From DATKCN01 sp035513175 (GTDB taxonomy: Bacteria; Chloroflexota; Chloroflexia; Thermomicrobiales; CFX8): a DNA stretch of 5,840 bases. The notes beneath the pieces are model-generated. The model did not search any database. It was not told the DNA's origin and saw only the letters and a list, made by a program, of their open reading frames with translations. Position numbers and translations under genes: made by a program. Numbering within the stretch: the stretch's first letter is position 1; each line of letters starts with the position of its first letter. Location: assembly GCA_035513175.1 (NCBI GenBank), contig DATKCN010000212.1, forward strand, positions 1-5,840, written 5' to 3'. Shown here one piece after another: positions 5,290 through 5,840 of this stretch.

Positions 5290-5840
5290 ATGAACCAGAC
5301 CATCGGCGTTTTCGTTGCCTGGCCGTACGCGAACGGCGACCTGCATCTCGGGCACCTGGCTGGCGCCTACCTGCCGCCCGACCTGTTCGCGCGCTACCAC
5401 CGGCTGCGGGGGAATCACGTGCTGATGGTCAGCGGCAGCGACTCGCACGGCACGCCGATCACCGTGGCCGCCGAGCGCGAGGCCGTCTCACCCCGCGAGT
5501 TCTTCGAACGCTACCACCGCCGCTTCCTGGAATGCTGGCAGCAGCTCGGCATCAGCTTCGATCTCTTCACCCACACCGACACGGAGAACCACCACGCCGT
5601 GGCGAGGGACATCTTCCGCACGCTGTACGAGAAGGGCCACATCACGCTCCAGCCGGGCACGCAGCTCTACTGCGAGGTCGATGACCGCTTCCTGCCCGGC
5701 CGTTATGTCGAGGGAACGTGCCCCAACTGCGGCTTTGCCCGCGCGCGTGGCGACCAGTGCGACAACTGCGGCCGGACCCTGGACGCGACTGACCTGGGCG
5801 ATCCGCGCTGCATGCTGTGCGGCAGCGCGCCGATCGCGCG
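5290..5840 (+). CDS. metG: Methionyl-tRNA synthetase, N-terminal part (cut by window end)
   Basis: Class I aminoacyl-tRNA synthetase that charges tRNA(Met) with methionine in the cytoplasm, using ATP. The visible 183 codons cover the start of the Rossmann catalytic domain and the zinc-bearing connective-peptide region. The ATP-binding HIGH motif reads H19-L20-G21-H22 inside the typical WPYANGDLHLGH segment. GSDSHGTPI (49-57) is the conserved substrate-pocket strand. Zinc-knuckle cysteines are C144-X2-C147 with C157-X2-C160, and C174-X2-C177 starts a second knuckle, pointing to the two-knuckle type of MetRS. The KMSKS motif and anticodon-binding domain lie beyond the window. The ATG at 5290 is preceded by a purine-rich GGGGAAGTGAG ending nine bases upstream. 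The gene is divergent from the propeller gene. Confidence 0.95.
   Translation, partial: MNQTIGVFVAWPYANGDLHLGHLAGAYLPPDLFARYHRLRGNHVLMVSGSDSHGTPITVAAEREAVSPREFFERYHRRFLECWQQLGISFDLFTHTDTENHHAVARDIFRTLYEKGHITLQPGTQLYCEVDDRFLPGRYVEGTCPNCGFARARGDQCDNCGRTLDATDLGDPRCMLCGSAPIA

Noticed and set aside
1..5840. tRNA/rRNA genes, CRISPR arrays, insertion sequences
   Set aside because: No cloverleaf, rRNA-like segment, regularly spaced repeats or transposase-like protein is seen on either strand.

Overview
This is a GC-rich bacterial window (by eye about two-thirds G+C), with GTG and TTG starts used alongside ATG. The gene content and the hairpin repeats would suit a Chloroflexota genome (Thermomicrobia/Sphaerobacter-like) or another high-GC lineage. 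That placement is a guess; no marker in the window fixes it.

Layout, left to right. (1) 2-1015, + strand: the 3' part of a two-SIS-domain sugar-phosphate isomerase/deaminase-like protein related to the isomerase half of GlmS. (2) 1016-1318: a convergent intergenic region holding two inverted REP-like hairpins (REPIN-like) and a 14-bp inverted repeat that probably acts as a bidirectional terminator. (3) 1319-1612, - strand: a DUF3303-type small protein. (4) 1732-2151, + strand: a small protein-tyrosine-phosphatase-family protein with a CX5R loop and a WPD loop, divergent from gene 3. (5) 2173-5160, - strand: a 995-residue single-pass membrane protein. It has a sigma region-4-like helix-turn-helix, a zinc anti-sigma (ZAS) motif, one transmembrane helix and a large extracytoplasmic beta-propeller region. 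(6) 5290 to the right edge, + strand: the 5' part of metG (methionyl-tRNA synthetase), divergent from gene 5.

The genes alternate strands and do not form an operon, so no shared pathway is implied. The most interesting object is gene 5. It joins a sigma-like domain and an anti-sigma zinc domain on the cytoplasmic side of the membrane to a propeller outside. All three cysteines of the 995-residue chain lie in the zinc motif, with the spacing of RsrA. The recognition helix of its sigma-like domain has lost the usual basic residues. This looks like a self-contained transmembrane sensor or regulator, or a sigma-mimic/anti-sigma switch. No separate ECF sigma gene is visible in the window.
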